Assembly: GCA_012797575.1 (NCBI GenBank)
Contig: JAAZOW010000074.1
Location: forward strand, 1 to 6,015
Length of the DNA stretch: 6,015 nt
DNA from: Methanomicrobiales archaeon
Lineage (GTDB): Archaea; Halobacteriota; Methanomicrobia; Methanomicrobiales; Methanoculleaceae
Direction: 5' to 3'
Shown: piece after piece, positions 1 through 5,241 of the stretch
How positions within the stretch are numbered: the stretch's first letter is position 1
Layout of the letters: each line of letters starts with the position of its first letter
Made by a program: the position numbers and the translations under genes
The notes under the pieces: model-generated
The model's input: only the letters and a program-made list of their open reading frames with translations
What the model was told of the DNA's origin: nothing
Databases searched by the model: none

Positions 1-1
1 C

Positions 2-442
2 ATCGAGCGGGACGGGGTGGCCAGCCTCGACGGCTACGAGATCACCACGGAACACGTCACATTCGCAGAAGCCCTCCCTGAGGGTGTCTTTGCCGCACCC
101 ATGGAGGATGCAACGGTCTACGTCGACGTCACCCTCACGCCGGATCTTGAGGCCGAGGGCTACGCCCGTGAGGTGATCCGGAGGATCCAGGAGATGCGGC
201 GCCAGCTCGATCTGAACGTCGATGACTTCATCGTCGCGGCTGTGGATGTCGCCGACGAGCGGGTGGCAACCCTCGTCGAGGCGGCGGAGTGGAGAGATGT
301 GATCGCCGGCGAGGTGCGGGCGGAAACCCTCACCATCCGTCATGTTGATGAGGAGAGGCCGGCAGGGTCCTTTGCACTTGAGCGGGACTGGGACGTGGAG
401 GGCGTGCAGATGCAGATGGGCATCTCACGCGCCGGTGAGTGA
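2..442 (+). CDS. ileS: Isoleucyl-tRNA synthetase, C-terminal part (5' end outside window)
   Basis: This is the last ~146 codons of a class I aminoacyl-tRNA synthetase, which charges tRNA-Ile with isoleucine in the cytoplasm. The frame is open from the left edge, and the stop is TGA at 440-442. The visible part is the tail domain after the anticodon-binding region. It contains a 'LTPDLEAEGYAREVIRRIQ' stretch followed by 'EMRRQLDLNV' (codons at about 137-226), which I recognise as typical of the archaeal/eukaryotic IleRS tail. The catalytic HIGH and KMSKS motifs lie outside the window, so the assignment rests on the tail alone. ValRS or another class I synthetase is less likely but not excluded. 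An in-frame ATG at 17 is internal, not a start, because coding-like sequence continues upstream to the edge. The last 18 bp overlap the 3' end of the opposing thg1 gene. Confidence 0.85.
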   Translation: MERDGVASLDGYEITTEHVTFAEALPEGVFAAPMEDATVYVDVTLTPDLEAEGYAREVIRRIQEMRRQLDLNVDDFIVAAVDVADERVATLVEAAEWRDVIAGEVRAETLTIRHVDEERPAGSFALERDWDVEGVQMQMGISRAGE

Positions 443-1159
443 CTGGATCAGGGCCGTTCCCTCAGCCGTTGAGAAGAGGGGCGTCTCCTCCAGTTCCCTG
501 ATACGGGTCCTCGTGACCAGGACGGTCTCGCCGGTCATGGGGTTATACCCCTCTTTTGTGTAGCCTTCCCGGTAGAGGAGTGTCCCCCGCCTCTGCCAGG
601 CCGGGGTCGCCGCCAGGTTGACCCCCCGCTCAAACATCATCTCGTGCATGGCATCGGACCGCATCCCCTGGAGCGCGGCGGCTGCCTTGCGGGGGCTCAT
701 CCCCTCCTTGATCAGGGCGTTCTGGCAGTAGGCGTTGATGTGGTTTCGCCATGCTTCGTTCTGCCGCCAGGTGAGGTACTCAACGGCGAACTCGCCCGCT
801 GCAGGGATGATCCGGGCATCGAACGCCAGGGGCTCCGTGCACCCGAGCTCGATCGTCAGCACGCTTGCCGCAGCCGAGGCGGTCACCGAGTCGATCTTTT
901 CCACCCGACCCGAGAAGGGCAGTGTCTGGAAGTAGAGGCTGATCTCGTCGGAGAAGGTGTAGGCGAACGTGGGCGTAAATCCGCTCTCCTCGAGGAGGTA
1001 GCGGCAGACCGCCCGCATGCTCGCGTGGAACGCCGGGTCAAACGGTGCTGTAAGGTCGAGTGCACGGGTCAGACGATGAAAAGCACGGCCATCGAGCCGG
1101 ACGAAGATGGGTGGAAATATGGAGAGGTTTGCGAAGATTTCGCGGTCCTTTGTATTCAT
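425..1159 (-). CDS. thg1: tRNA-His guanylyltransferase family protein (Thg1 / Thg1-like)
   Basis: Thg1-family enzymes add nucleotides in the unusual 3'-5' direction. The classic activity places G(-1) on tRNA-His; Thg1-like members can also repair truncated tRNA 5' ends. The 244-residue product matches the usual archaeal length. 'FVRLDGRAFHRLT' at residues 19-31 gives the first metal-binding site (D23, G24), and 'FSDEISLYF' at 69-77 gives the second carboxylates (D71, E72). 'WRQNEAWRNHINAYCQNAL' at 131-149 matches the family's conserved WRQ...HIN segment. I chose the ATG at 1159 because the protein then begins 'MNTKDREIF', close to the family's usual N terminus. A GTG at 1207 would add 16 unconserved residues and is the main alternative; neither start has a well-spaced Shine-Dalgarno. 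No in-frame TAG is present, unlike the pyrrolysine-containing versions known in some Methanosarcina. Whether it is a true Thg1 or a Thg1-like repair enzyme cannot be settled from sequence alone. Confidence 0.9.
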   Translation of the reverse strand: MNTKDREIFANLSIFPPIFVRLDGRAFHRLTRALDLTAPFDPAFHASMRAVCRYLLEESGFTPTFAYTFSDEISLYFQTLPFSGRVEKIDSVTASAAASVLTIELGCTEPLAFDARIIPAAGEFAVEYLTWRQNEAWRNHINAYCQNALIKEGMSPRKAAAALQGMRSDAMHEMMFERGVNLAATPAWQRRGTLLYREGYTKEGYNPMTGETVLVTRTRIRELEETPLFSTAEGTALIQSLTGA

Positions 1160-1281
1160 GGTATGCCAGACCGTGAGAGCAGTGTCATCTGTGCAGATCG
1201 CCGGCACTCCCTTGAAGCTTCCATGCGAAGGCGGTGCGGCGGGTGCATAGGTTATGTGGTGTTTTTGGGGATCAAGAGCGG

Positions 1282-1297
1282 TGAAGAGGGATCTTCA
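1282..1297 (-). terminator. Small stem-loop downstream of the PRC-barrel gene
   Basis: A perfect 6-bp inverted repeat (TGAAGA / TCTTCA) with a 4-nt loop starts 13 nt past the PRC-barrel stop codon on the minus strand. There is no clean T tract after it on that strand, so it is at best a weak terminator or an RNA-processing element. The rest of the 151-bp gap between the PRC-barrel gene and thg1 shows no further ORF. It holds a weak TATA-like stretch on the minus strand at about 1246-1257 that might serve thg1 if the GTG start at 1207 is used. Confidence 0.25.
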
Positions 1298-1310
1298 GAG
1301 CTTTTGCGGT

Positions 1311-1574
1311 TCATCCCTCTTTCGCTTGCGATTTGAAGATCCCCGGTATGTGGCGGACGATGACGATATCTCCAATGCTCTTTATGATGCGAAAGGGGAT
1401 CTGCAGCCCGGAGTAGCCCTTGATCTCTCCGATCTCGGGGTTGAGCTCCCCGACCGCAAGGGAGTCGATCTTTTTTTGGTCTACGTCGATCACGACATCA
1501 TCAACGCTCCCGATAAAGATGGCTTTATCGGTGTACACGTTCAGTCCGAACAGCTCTGTGACCTGCGTTCTCAT
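1311..1574 (-). CDS. PRC-barrel domain protein, 87 residues
   Basis: This small soluble protein consists almost entirely of one PRC-barrel, a compact beta-barrel fold that usually mediates protein-protein or protein-RNA contacts. The family pattern is visible: 'TELFGLNVYT' at residues 6-15, 'GSVDDVVIDVDQKKIDSLAV' at 22-41, and 'IPFRIIKSIGDIVIV' at 59-73. There are no membrane segments and no obvious catalytic residues. The ATG at 1574 is supported by a GAGAGG ribosome binding site 6 nt upstream. The open frame extends to 1742, but the extension crosses the divergent promoter and the start of the protease gene. Single-domain PRC-barrel proteins are common in euryarchaea; in haloarchaea some (CdpB type) work in cell division with SepF. 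Applying that role here would be inference. The gene is divergent from the site-2-type protease and lies upstream of thg1 on the same strand, with a 151-bp gap that makes a tight operon with thg1 uncertain. Confidence 0.85.
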   Translation of the reverse strand: MRTQVTELFGLNVYTDKAIFIGSVDDVVIDVDQKKIDSLAVGELNPEIGEIKGYSGLQIPFRIIKSIGDIVIVRHIPGIFKSQAKEG

Positions 1575-1580
1575 CGGTAT

Positions 1581-1586
1581 CCTCTC
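1581..1586 (-). promoter_or_regulatory. Ribosome binding site of the PRC-barrel gene
   Basis: GAGAGG on the minus strand lies 6 nt before the ATG at 1574. It decides the start in favour of the 87-residue product over the longer open frame. Confidence 0.7.
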
Positions 1587-1598
1587 AAGGTATATTAC

Positions 1599-1605
1599 TA
1601 TAAAT
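1599..1605 (+). promoter_or_regulatory. TATA box of the M50 protease gene
   Basis: TATAAAT sits about 25 nt before the ATG at 1627, in an A/T island within GC-rich DNA. Archaeal TATA boxes are centred about 25-30 nt before the transcription start, so initiation would fall at or very near the ATG. No Shine-Dalgarno is visible upstream of that ATG, which fits a leaderless or near-leaderless mRNA. A second A/T element, TATATTA at 1591-1597, would instead give a leader of about 10 nt. Confidence 0.5.
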
Positions 1606-1606
1606 G

Positions 1607-1615
1607 ATAAAAAGA
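1607..1615 (-). promoter_or_regulatory. Possible TATA box of the PRC-barrel gene
   Basis: On the minus strand the stretch reads TTTTTATCA. It is about 25 nt before a transcription start near 1585-1588, which would leave a short leader just containing the GAGAGG site. It is adjacent to the protease TATA box, so the two divergent promoters would share one A/T island and could compete for TBP. Confidence 0.35.
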
Positions 1616-1626
1616 TACTCATTCGC

Positions 1627-2763
1627 ATGAACGCCTCGTTGCAGATAGGGACTCTGGCCGGGATTCCGGTTAAGTTGCACTGGAGTTTCCTCCTGGTCAT
1701 CCCCCTCTTCGCCTGGATCATCGGGAGCCAGATCGAGCTCACGACGGAGTTGATCGCGGTCCTCTTTGGTGTCCCGATCGATATGACGCTGATCGTGATG
1801 GGATTTAACCCCTACATCCTCGGGACGATCGTCGCGCTCGGTCTCTTCGTCGGCGTCTTCGTCCATGAGATGGCGCACTCGCTCATCGCGAAAGCGAAGG
1901 GGATCGAGATCCACAGTATCACGCTCCTCATCCTCGGCGGTGTCTCCCAGATGGAGGAGACCATGCCGGACCCGAGGATAGAGCTTCCCATGGCGCTTGC
2001 GGGCCCGCTCATGAGCCTTGCGGTTGGTCTGGTCTGCGGCGTCCTGGTCTACGTCTTCGAGGTTGCCATTCCCGATCCTGCTGTTGTTGGCGTTCTCGTC
2101 TTCGTCTTTGGCTACCTCAGTCTCTTAAACATACTGCTCTTCGGGTTTAACCTCCTCCCGGCGTTTCCCATGGACGGCGGGCGTGTGCTCCGCGCATGGC
2201 TAGCCCGGAGGATGTCGCTCTCCCGCGCGACCAAGATCGCCGCTGATATCGGGAAGATATTTGCCGTCCTCTTCGGGATCGTCGGGTTTCTGCTCCTCAA
2301 CCCCATCCTGATCCTCATCGCATTCTTCATCTACATCGGGGCAAGTCAGGAGGCTACATCTCTGCGCTATAACATCCTGCTTCAGGACGTCACGGTGGCG
2401 GATGCGATGAGCTCCCCGGTCGTCACGGTAGAGCCGACGGTGTCGCTCTCCCGGGTGCTGGAGATGATGCACGAGACGAGGCATCTTGGGTTTCCTGTGA
2501 TGGAGCGCGGATCGCTTGTCGGAATCATCGCCCTTGCAGATATCCACAAGATATCGTCGATCGATCGGGAGGCTATGCAGGTCCGGGACGTCATGACACG
2601 GAGCCCGATGACCCTTCAGCCATCGGCACCGCTCGTTGATGCGTTGCGGATCATGTCAAGCCAGAATATCGGGAGGATTCCCGTGGTCACGGATGATATC
2701 TTGGTCGGGATCGTCACCCGGACGGATGTGCTCAGGGTGATGGAGCTCCGTGAGGAGAAGTAG
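1627..2763 (+). CDS. Site-2-type intramembrane metalloprotease (M50) with C-terminal CBS pair
   Basis: This 378-residue zinc protease is predicted to cut membrane-embedded substrates. The hydrophobic N-terminal half holds about six membrane segments (roughly 18-33, 65-84, 95-105, 121-145, 152-178, 208-238). 'HEMAH' at 80-84 supplies the zinc ligands H80 and H84 and the catalytic E81. 'FNLLPAFPMDGGRVLRAW' at 174-191 supplies the third ligand D183, in a variant of the NPxPxxDG motif. Two CBS repeats follow at about 255-310 and 318-374, each with a DVT/DVM...SP...T start; CBS pairs usually sense adenosine nucleotides. The layout matches archaeal S2P homologues such as the structurally studied Methanocaldococcus jannaschii enzyme. 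I chose the ATG at 1627 because 'IGTLAGIPVKLHWSF' is the usual N terminus of the family and the TATA box lies just upstream. The open frame to 1420 is antisense to the PRC-barrel gene and has no support. The substrate is unknown; no anti-sigma-like partner is expected in archaea. Confidence 0.93.
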   Translation: MNASLQIGTLAGIPVKLHWSFLLVIPLFAWIIGSQIELTTELIAVLFGVPIDMTLIVMGFNPYILGTIVALGLFVGVFVHEMAHSLIAKAKGIEIHSITLLILGGVSQMEETMPDPRIELPMALAGPLMSLAVGLVCGVLVYVFEVAIPDPAVVGVLVFVFGYLSLLNILLFGFNLLPAFPMDGGRVLRAWLARRMSLSRATKIAADIGKIFAVLFGIVGFLLLNPILILIAFFIYIGASQEATSLRYNILLQDVTVADAMSSPVVTVEPTVSLSRVLEMMHETRHLGFPVMERGSLVGIIALADIHKISSIDREAMQVRDVMTRSPMTLQPSAPLVDALRIMSSQNIGRIPVVTDDILVGIVTRTDVLRVMELREEK

Positions 2764-2842
2764 CGGGGGTTGTCATTTCATCGGGAGCGAGTGATGGGGT
2801 CTGGGTATTGCCGATTTGAGGCGATGCGGGAGAGAGGGGGGG

Positions 2843-2857
2843 CCCGGGCCGGGTTTT
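2843..2857 (+). terminator. GC-rich hairpin plus T tract after the protease gene
   Basis: CCCG-GGC-CGGG forms a 4-bp GC stem with a 3-nt loop and is followed at once by TTTT. It lies about 80 nt after the protease stop. The same spot contains a 10-bp perfect palindrome, GGCCCGGGCC (2841-2850), so alternative pairings exist. It resembles an intrinsic terminator, although archaeal termination depends mainly on the T tract. Confidence 0.4.
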
Positions 2858-2861
2858 CTGT

Positions 2862-2881
2862 ATCAGTCTGGCCTGATTTTT
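2862..2881 (+). terminator. Second stem-loop with T tract
   Basis: ATCAG (2862-2866) pairs with CTGAT (2873-2877) around a 6-nt loop, and a TTTT run follows (five T residues in a row at 2877-2881). It lies 4 nt beyond the first hairpin's T tract, so the two could act in tandem to end protease transcripts before they run into the opposing operon. Confidence 0.45.
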
Positions 2882-2925
2882 GGGGGTATTGGGGTTATGG
2901 ATCATGTTTGTACGAGGAAAGGTGG

Positions 2926-2932
2926 TTTTTTT
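2926..2932 (+). terminator. T7 tract, possible third stop signal on the plus strand
   Basis: Seven consecutive T residues on the plus strand, with no clear stem before them. Oligo-T runs alone can terminate archaeal RNA polymerase, so this may back up the two upstream hairpins. Confidence 0.3.
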
Positions 2933-2955
2933 CGACAAATTTATCCCACCGAAAG

Positions 2956-2968
2956 CGGGGAACCCCCG
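2956..2968 (-). terminator. Hairpin downstream of the radical SAM gene
   Basis: CGGGG (2956-2960) and CCCCG (2964-2968) form a 5-bp GC stem with a 3-nt loop, 22 nt beyond the radical SAM stop on the minus strand. Only a short TTT follows it on that strand, so it is a weak candidate for ending the operon transcript. The rest of the 2764-2990 interval is G/T-rich and shows no convincing gene. Confidence 0.35.
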
Positions 2969-2990
2969 TTGTGAGCAGCCGATCAAGTCG

Positions 2991-4628
2991 CTAAAACACC
3001 ATCGCCTCATCAATCTCCGTCTCCCCGGCGACCTTCTGGAACTCCGCGAGACTCTTGAACGGCCTGCGTGCAGCAATCGTTGCGGCCCGCTTCTTCCCGA
3101 CGCCGGGAATCCACCGGAGCGCCGCGACCGGGAGGGTGTTGATCTCCACCGGGCAGGGGAGCGCCGTCACCGACCGCATCCCCCAATCCACCACGACAGC
3201 GTCGAGCACTGTCCCCGCCCGGAGGGCGAGTGGGATCCCGACAAGGATCGGGTACGAGCCCATCTGCCGCCCAAACGACAGCTCCCCGGCGGTCTCGATG
3301 ACGACGTCTGAGAGGATCGTGCCGGCGGGAAAGACCCGGCCAAGCATCGGCCTATCAAACACCCTCCTTGTCCACTCCTTAAACGCACGGAACCGGGCAT
3401 CGTGCATCCCGAGGGTGTTTCTCTCATAGATTGCCGTCCCCTCAAACGGCATCACCTGCCTGATGTTCACCCGACGCACCAGAAGACCAGCCTCGAACAC
3501 CCGCCGGAGGAACGCCTCGTTCGCATCGAACGTCGCGGTCGTCTCCCCCGCAAGACCGATGACGAAGTTCAATCCCGGGAGGAGGTCCGCGATGCCCCTG
3601 GTCCGCCTCCCCCCGATATCGTTTATGATCTCGATGGCCCGGAAGACGTCGTCGGGCATGGCTTTGAGGTTGTTTGCCCTCACAACCACCGGATCAGCGG
3701 TCTCCATACCGAGGGCCGCGGTGTCGCCGGGGGTGTGGCCGGCGACGATCACCGCGAGGGCCTCCCGGGCCGCCTCCTCGTGCCGCGCGATGGTGCCCGG
3801 GTTGATGTTATCGATGTGCAGGGTCGCAAGGTCGGGGGCACTCTCCCGGATAGCGGAGAAGAGATCGGCGAGCACATCCGGGCGCGGGACGGGGAACTCC
3901 CCGCCACTGCTCTGGTAGGCGAGGAGATCCGGCTGCCGGCCGAGCCTGAAGTGGCGGGCACCGGCCGCCCGGAGCGCCGCCACCTCTTCTGCGATCCCCT
4001 CGATGCTCCGGTAACGCGGGAGACCGTAGAAGGGCTCGGTGCAGAACGAGCATCCCCCGACCGCCGCCCGGGAGCATCCGGTCGCGGTCTCGAGCTCGCA
4101 CATCACGTAGGGGAACGCCGGATGTCGGGCGACGATCCCGGCGCCAGCCGTGCACCATCGGTCGGTCAGGGAATAGTCGGTCGCACCTTCGGGCTCTCCG
4201 CCAGAAAGCCAGGAATCAAGCGCAACCGCCGGAGATCCCGCAAGAGTGACATCAAACCCGGCGATCGCCTGCCTGACGGCTTTTCTCCCGCCCCCGGATG
4301 CATAACCAAACGCGATCGGCCCGCCGATGACGGTGGTCGGTCCCCGGAGCAGGATCCCGAGCTGCTGGATCTCCGTGAGGGTCGCAGGCTTCCCCCCCAC
4401 GTAGGTGCCGGGAACGGTCACCCCCGCGATCATCACCACAAGATCCCCGCGACCACCGACGAGGGCCGGATCTGACCGGACCTGGTCGATGGTGACGTAG
4501 CCGGGGTCATACCCGTGCTCGGAGAGGACCCCGGCAACCTCCCTCACGTACGGGGAGATGTAGGGAGAGACACCCAGACACGCAGGCTCATCCACATAGC
4601 CATCGATGATGAGTGCGCTAGAGGTCAT
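2991..4628 (-). CDS. Radical SAM protein with C-terminal helix-hairpin-helix (COG1031-type), function unknown
   Basis: This 545-residue protein is predicted to bind a 4Fe-4S cluster and cleave S-adenosylmethionine to start radical chemistry; its substrate is not known. Residues ~1-140 form a Rossmann-like region of the B12-binding type ('ALIIDGYVDEPACLG', 'GDLVVMIAGV', 'TVIGGPIAFGY'), but no DxHxxG cobalamin motif is visible. The cluster motif is C185-x7-C193-x2-C196 ('GCSRAAVGGCSFCTEP'), then 'RLGRQPDLLAY' at 228-238, 'LHIDNINPGTIA' at 270-281, 'GMETADPVVVRANNLKAMP' at 307-325 and 'VNIRQV' at 387-392. A beta-rich segment at ~433-495 ('GRQMGSYPILVGIP') may be TRAM-like, which is inference. 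Residues ~495-535 ('LRWIPGVGKKRAATIAARRP') are a helix-hairpin-helix, usually nucleic-acid binding. The ATG at 4628 starts right before the first beta strand and overlaps the mptE end by 11 bp, so translation is probably coupled. It is the last gene of the operon. Confidence 0.88.
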   Translation of the reverse strand: MTSSALIIDGYVDEPACLGVSPYISPYVREVAGVLSEHGYDPGYVTIDQVRSDPALVGGRGDLVVMIAGVTVPGTYVGGKPATLTEIQQLGILLRGPTTVIGGPIAFGYASGGGRKAVRQAIAGFDVTLAGSPAVALDSWLSGGEPEGATDYSLTDRWCTAGAGIVARHPAFPYVMCELETATGCSRAAVGGCSFCTEPFYGLPRYRSIEGIAEEVAALRAAGARHFRLGRQPDLLAYQSSGGEFPVPRPDVLADLFSAIRESAPDLATLHIDNINPGTIARHEEAAREALAVIVAGHTPGDTAALGMETADPVVVRANNLKAMPDDVFRAIEIINDIGGRRTRGIADLLPGLNFVIGLAGETTATFDANEAFLRRVFEAGLLVRRVNIRQVMPFEGTAIYERNTLGMHDARFRAFKEWTRRVFDRPMLGRVFPAGTILSDVVIETAGELSFGRQMGSYPILVGIPLALRAGTVLDAVVVDWGMRSVTALPCPVEINTLPVAALRWIPGVGKKRAATIAARRPFKSLAEFQKVAGETEIDEAMVF

Positions 4629-5241
4629 GCCCGATCAGGCGGAGGAGTTCCCCCGCCCAGAAGAGCTTCCCCCGCTTGACGGGGTCGACATTCCGGTCGG
4701 CGAGATCGAACCCGACGATCCTGATCGACGCCGCGCCGAGGGCATCGGCGGCAAAGACCGCTCGGTCACCGTCGGTGAACCCACCGAAGTTGTGGACGTG
4801 GGGCAGGGGCGCCGCCTGGGTGGTGGCGACCAGCGGGCCCGGGAGGAGCGGGACCCAGTGGCGGAGGAGCGGCATATTATCACCATGGGCGTGCACGACC
4901 ATCACCGTCCCCCGCCCTGAGAGGTCGATGAAGATATCGGTCGCCCCATCGAGGTCGGTGAAGATCGCGTCAGGCTGGATACCATGGTCCGCGAGCACCT
5001 CCGCAGCGGCATCAGCGGCGAGGACCACCCCCTCGATCAGGTCGAGCTCCTCCGGGAGACAGGGTGCGTTCCCGCAGACCGTCACAGATCTCCCCCGTAT
5101 GAGCGCCTCAAGGAGCCCACGCTCGTCCCGGTCGCCGGCAAGCTCCGCAAGCAGCCGGGCAGCCGCTTCGTCTGCTTCACGCTCAAACCCAAAATATTCA
5201 AGGATCGCGGTGTAGTGAGGTTCCCAATCCGCAAACATCAT
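4618..5241 (-). CDS. mptE: 6-hydroxymethyl-7,8-dihydropterin pyrophosphokinase, archaeal MptE type
   Basis: MptE transfers pyrophosphate from ATP to 6-hydroxymethyl-7,8-dihydropterin. This makes the activated pterin for tetrahydromethanopterin, the C1 carrier of methanogenesis; it replaces bacterial FolK, to which it is unrelated. The 207-residue length fits the family (DUF115). Motifs in order: 'VTVCGNAPCL' at 53-62, 'VVLAADAAAEVL' at 72-83, 'PDAIFTDLDG' at 90-99, 'VVHAHGDN' at 115-122, 'HNFGGFTDGDRAV' at 150-162, 'IVGFDL' at 175-180 and 'KLFWAGELL' at 192-200. The start is the first of two adjacent ATGs (5241 and 5238): GAGGT lies 6 nt before the first, inside the DHH gene, and the junction is an ATGA overlap. 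The ATG at 5238 is possible and costs one residue. The next gene begins 11 bp before this one ends. The related bacterial motility factors with DUF115 are much larger, which favours MptE. Confidence 0.92.
   Translation of the reverse strand: MMFADWEPHYTAILEYFGFEREADEAAARLLAELAGDRDERGLLEALIRGRSVTVCGNAPCLPEELDLIEGVVLAADAAAEVLADHGIQPDAIFTDLDGATDIFIDLSGRGTVMVVHAHGDNMPLLRHWVPLLPGPLVATTQAAPLPHVHNFGGFTDGDRAVFAADALGAASIRIVGFDLADRNVDPVKRGKLFWAGELLRLIGHDL

Noticed and set aside
425..1159. Pyrrolysine-containing Thg1
   Set aside because: Some Methanosarcina thg1 genes carry an in-frame TAG, but this frame is open throughout, so no such readthrough is needed.
644..1336. 230-residue plus-strand open frame opposite thg1
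   Set aside because: It is antisense to the well-supported thg1 gene, its composition looks like a GC-rich shadow frame, and no family is recognisable.
1420..1626. N-terminal extension of the M50 protease
   Set aside because: This part is the complement of the PRC-barrel gene and the promoter region, and the family N terminus begins at the ATG at 1627.
1575..1742. N-terminal extension of the PRC-barrel protein
   Set aside because: It runs across the divergent promoter into the protease gene, whereas a good ribosome binding site supports the ATG at 1574.
2836..2853. G-quadruplex candidate (G7, G3, G3 runs)
   Set aside because: The intervening C runs pair with the G runs as a stable hairpin, which is the simpler reading.
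2770..2994. Small plus-strand open frame in the convergent intergenic region
   Set aside because: No convincing ribosome binding site, no recognisable domain, and it runs over the terminator-like hairpins; the composition does not look coding.
3402..4475. 357-residue plus-strand open frame opposite the radical SAM gene
   Set aside because: It is rich in Arg, Gly, Pro, Asp and Glu without hydrophobic patterning, as expected for the complement of GC-rich coding sequence. The opposite strand encodes clear radical SAM motifs.
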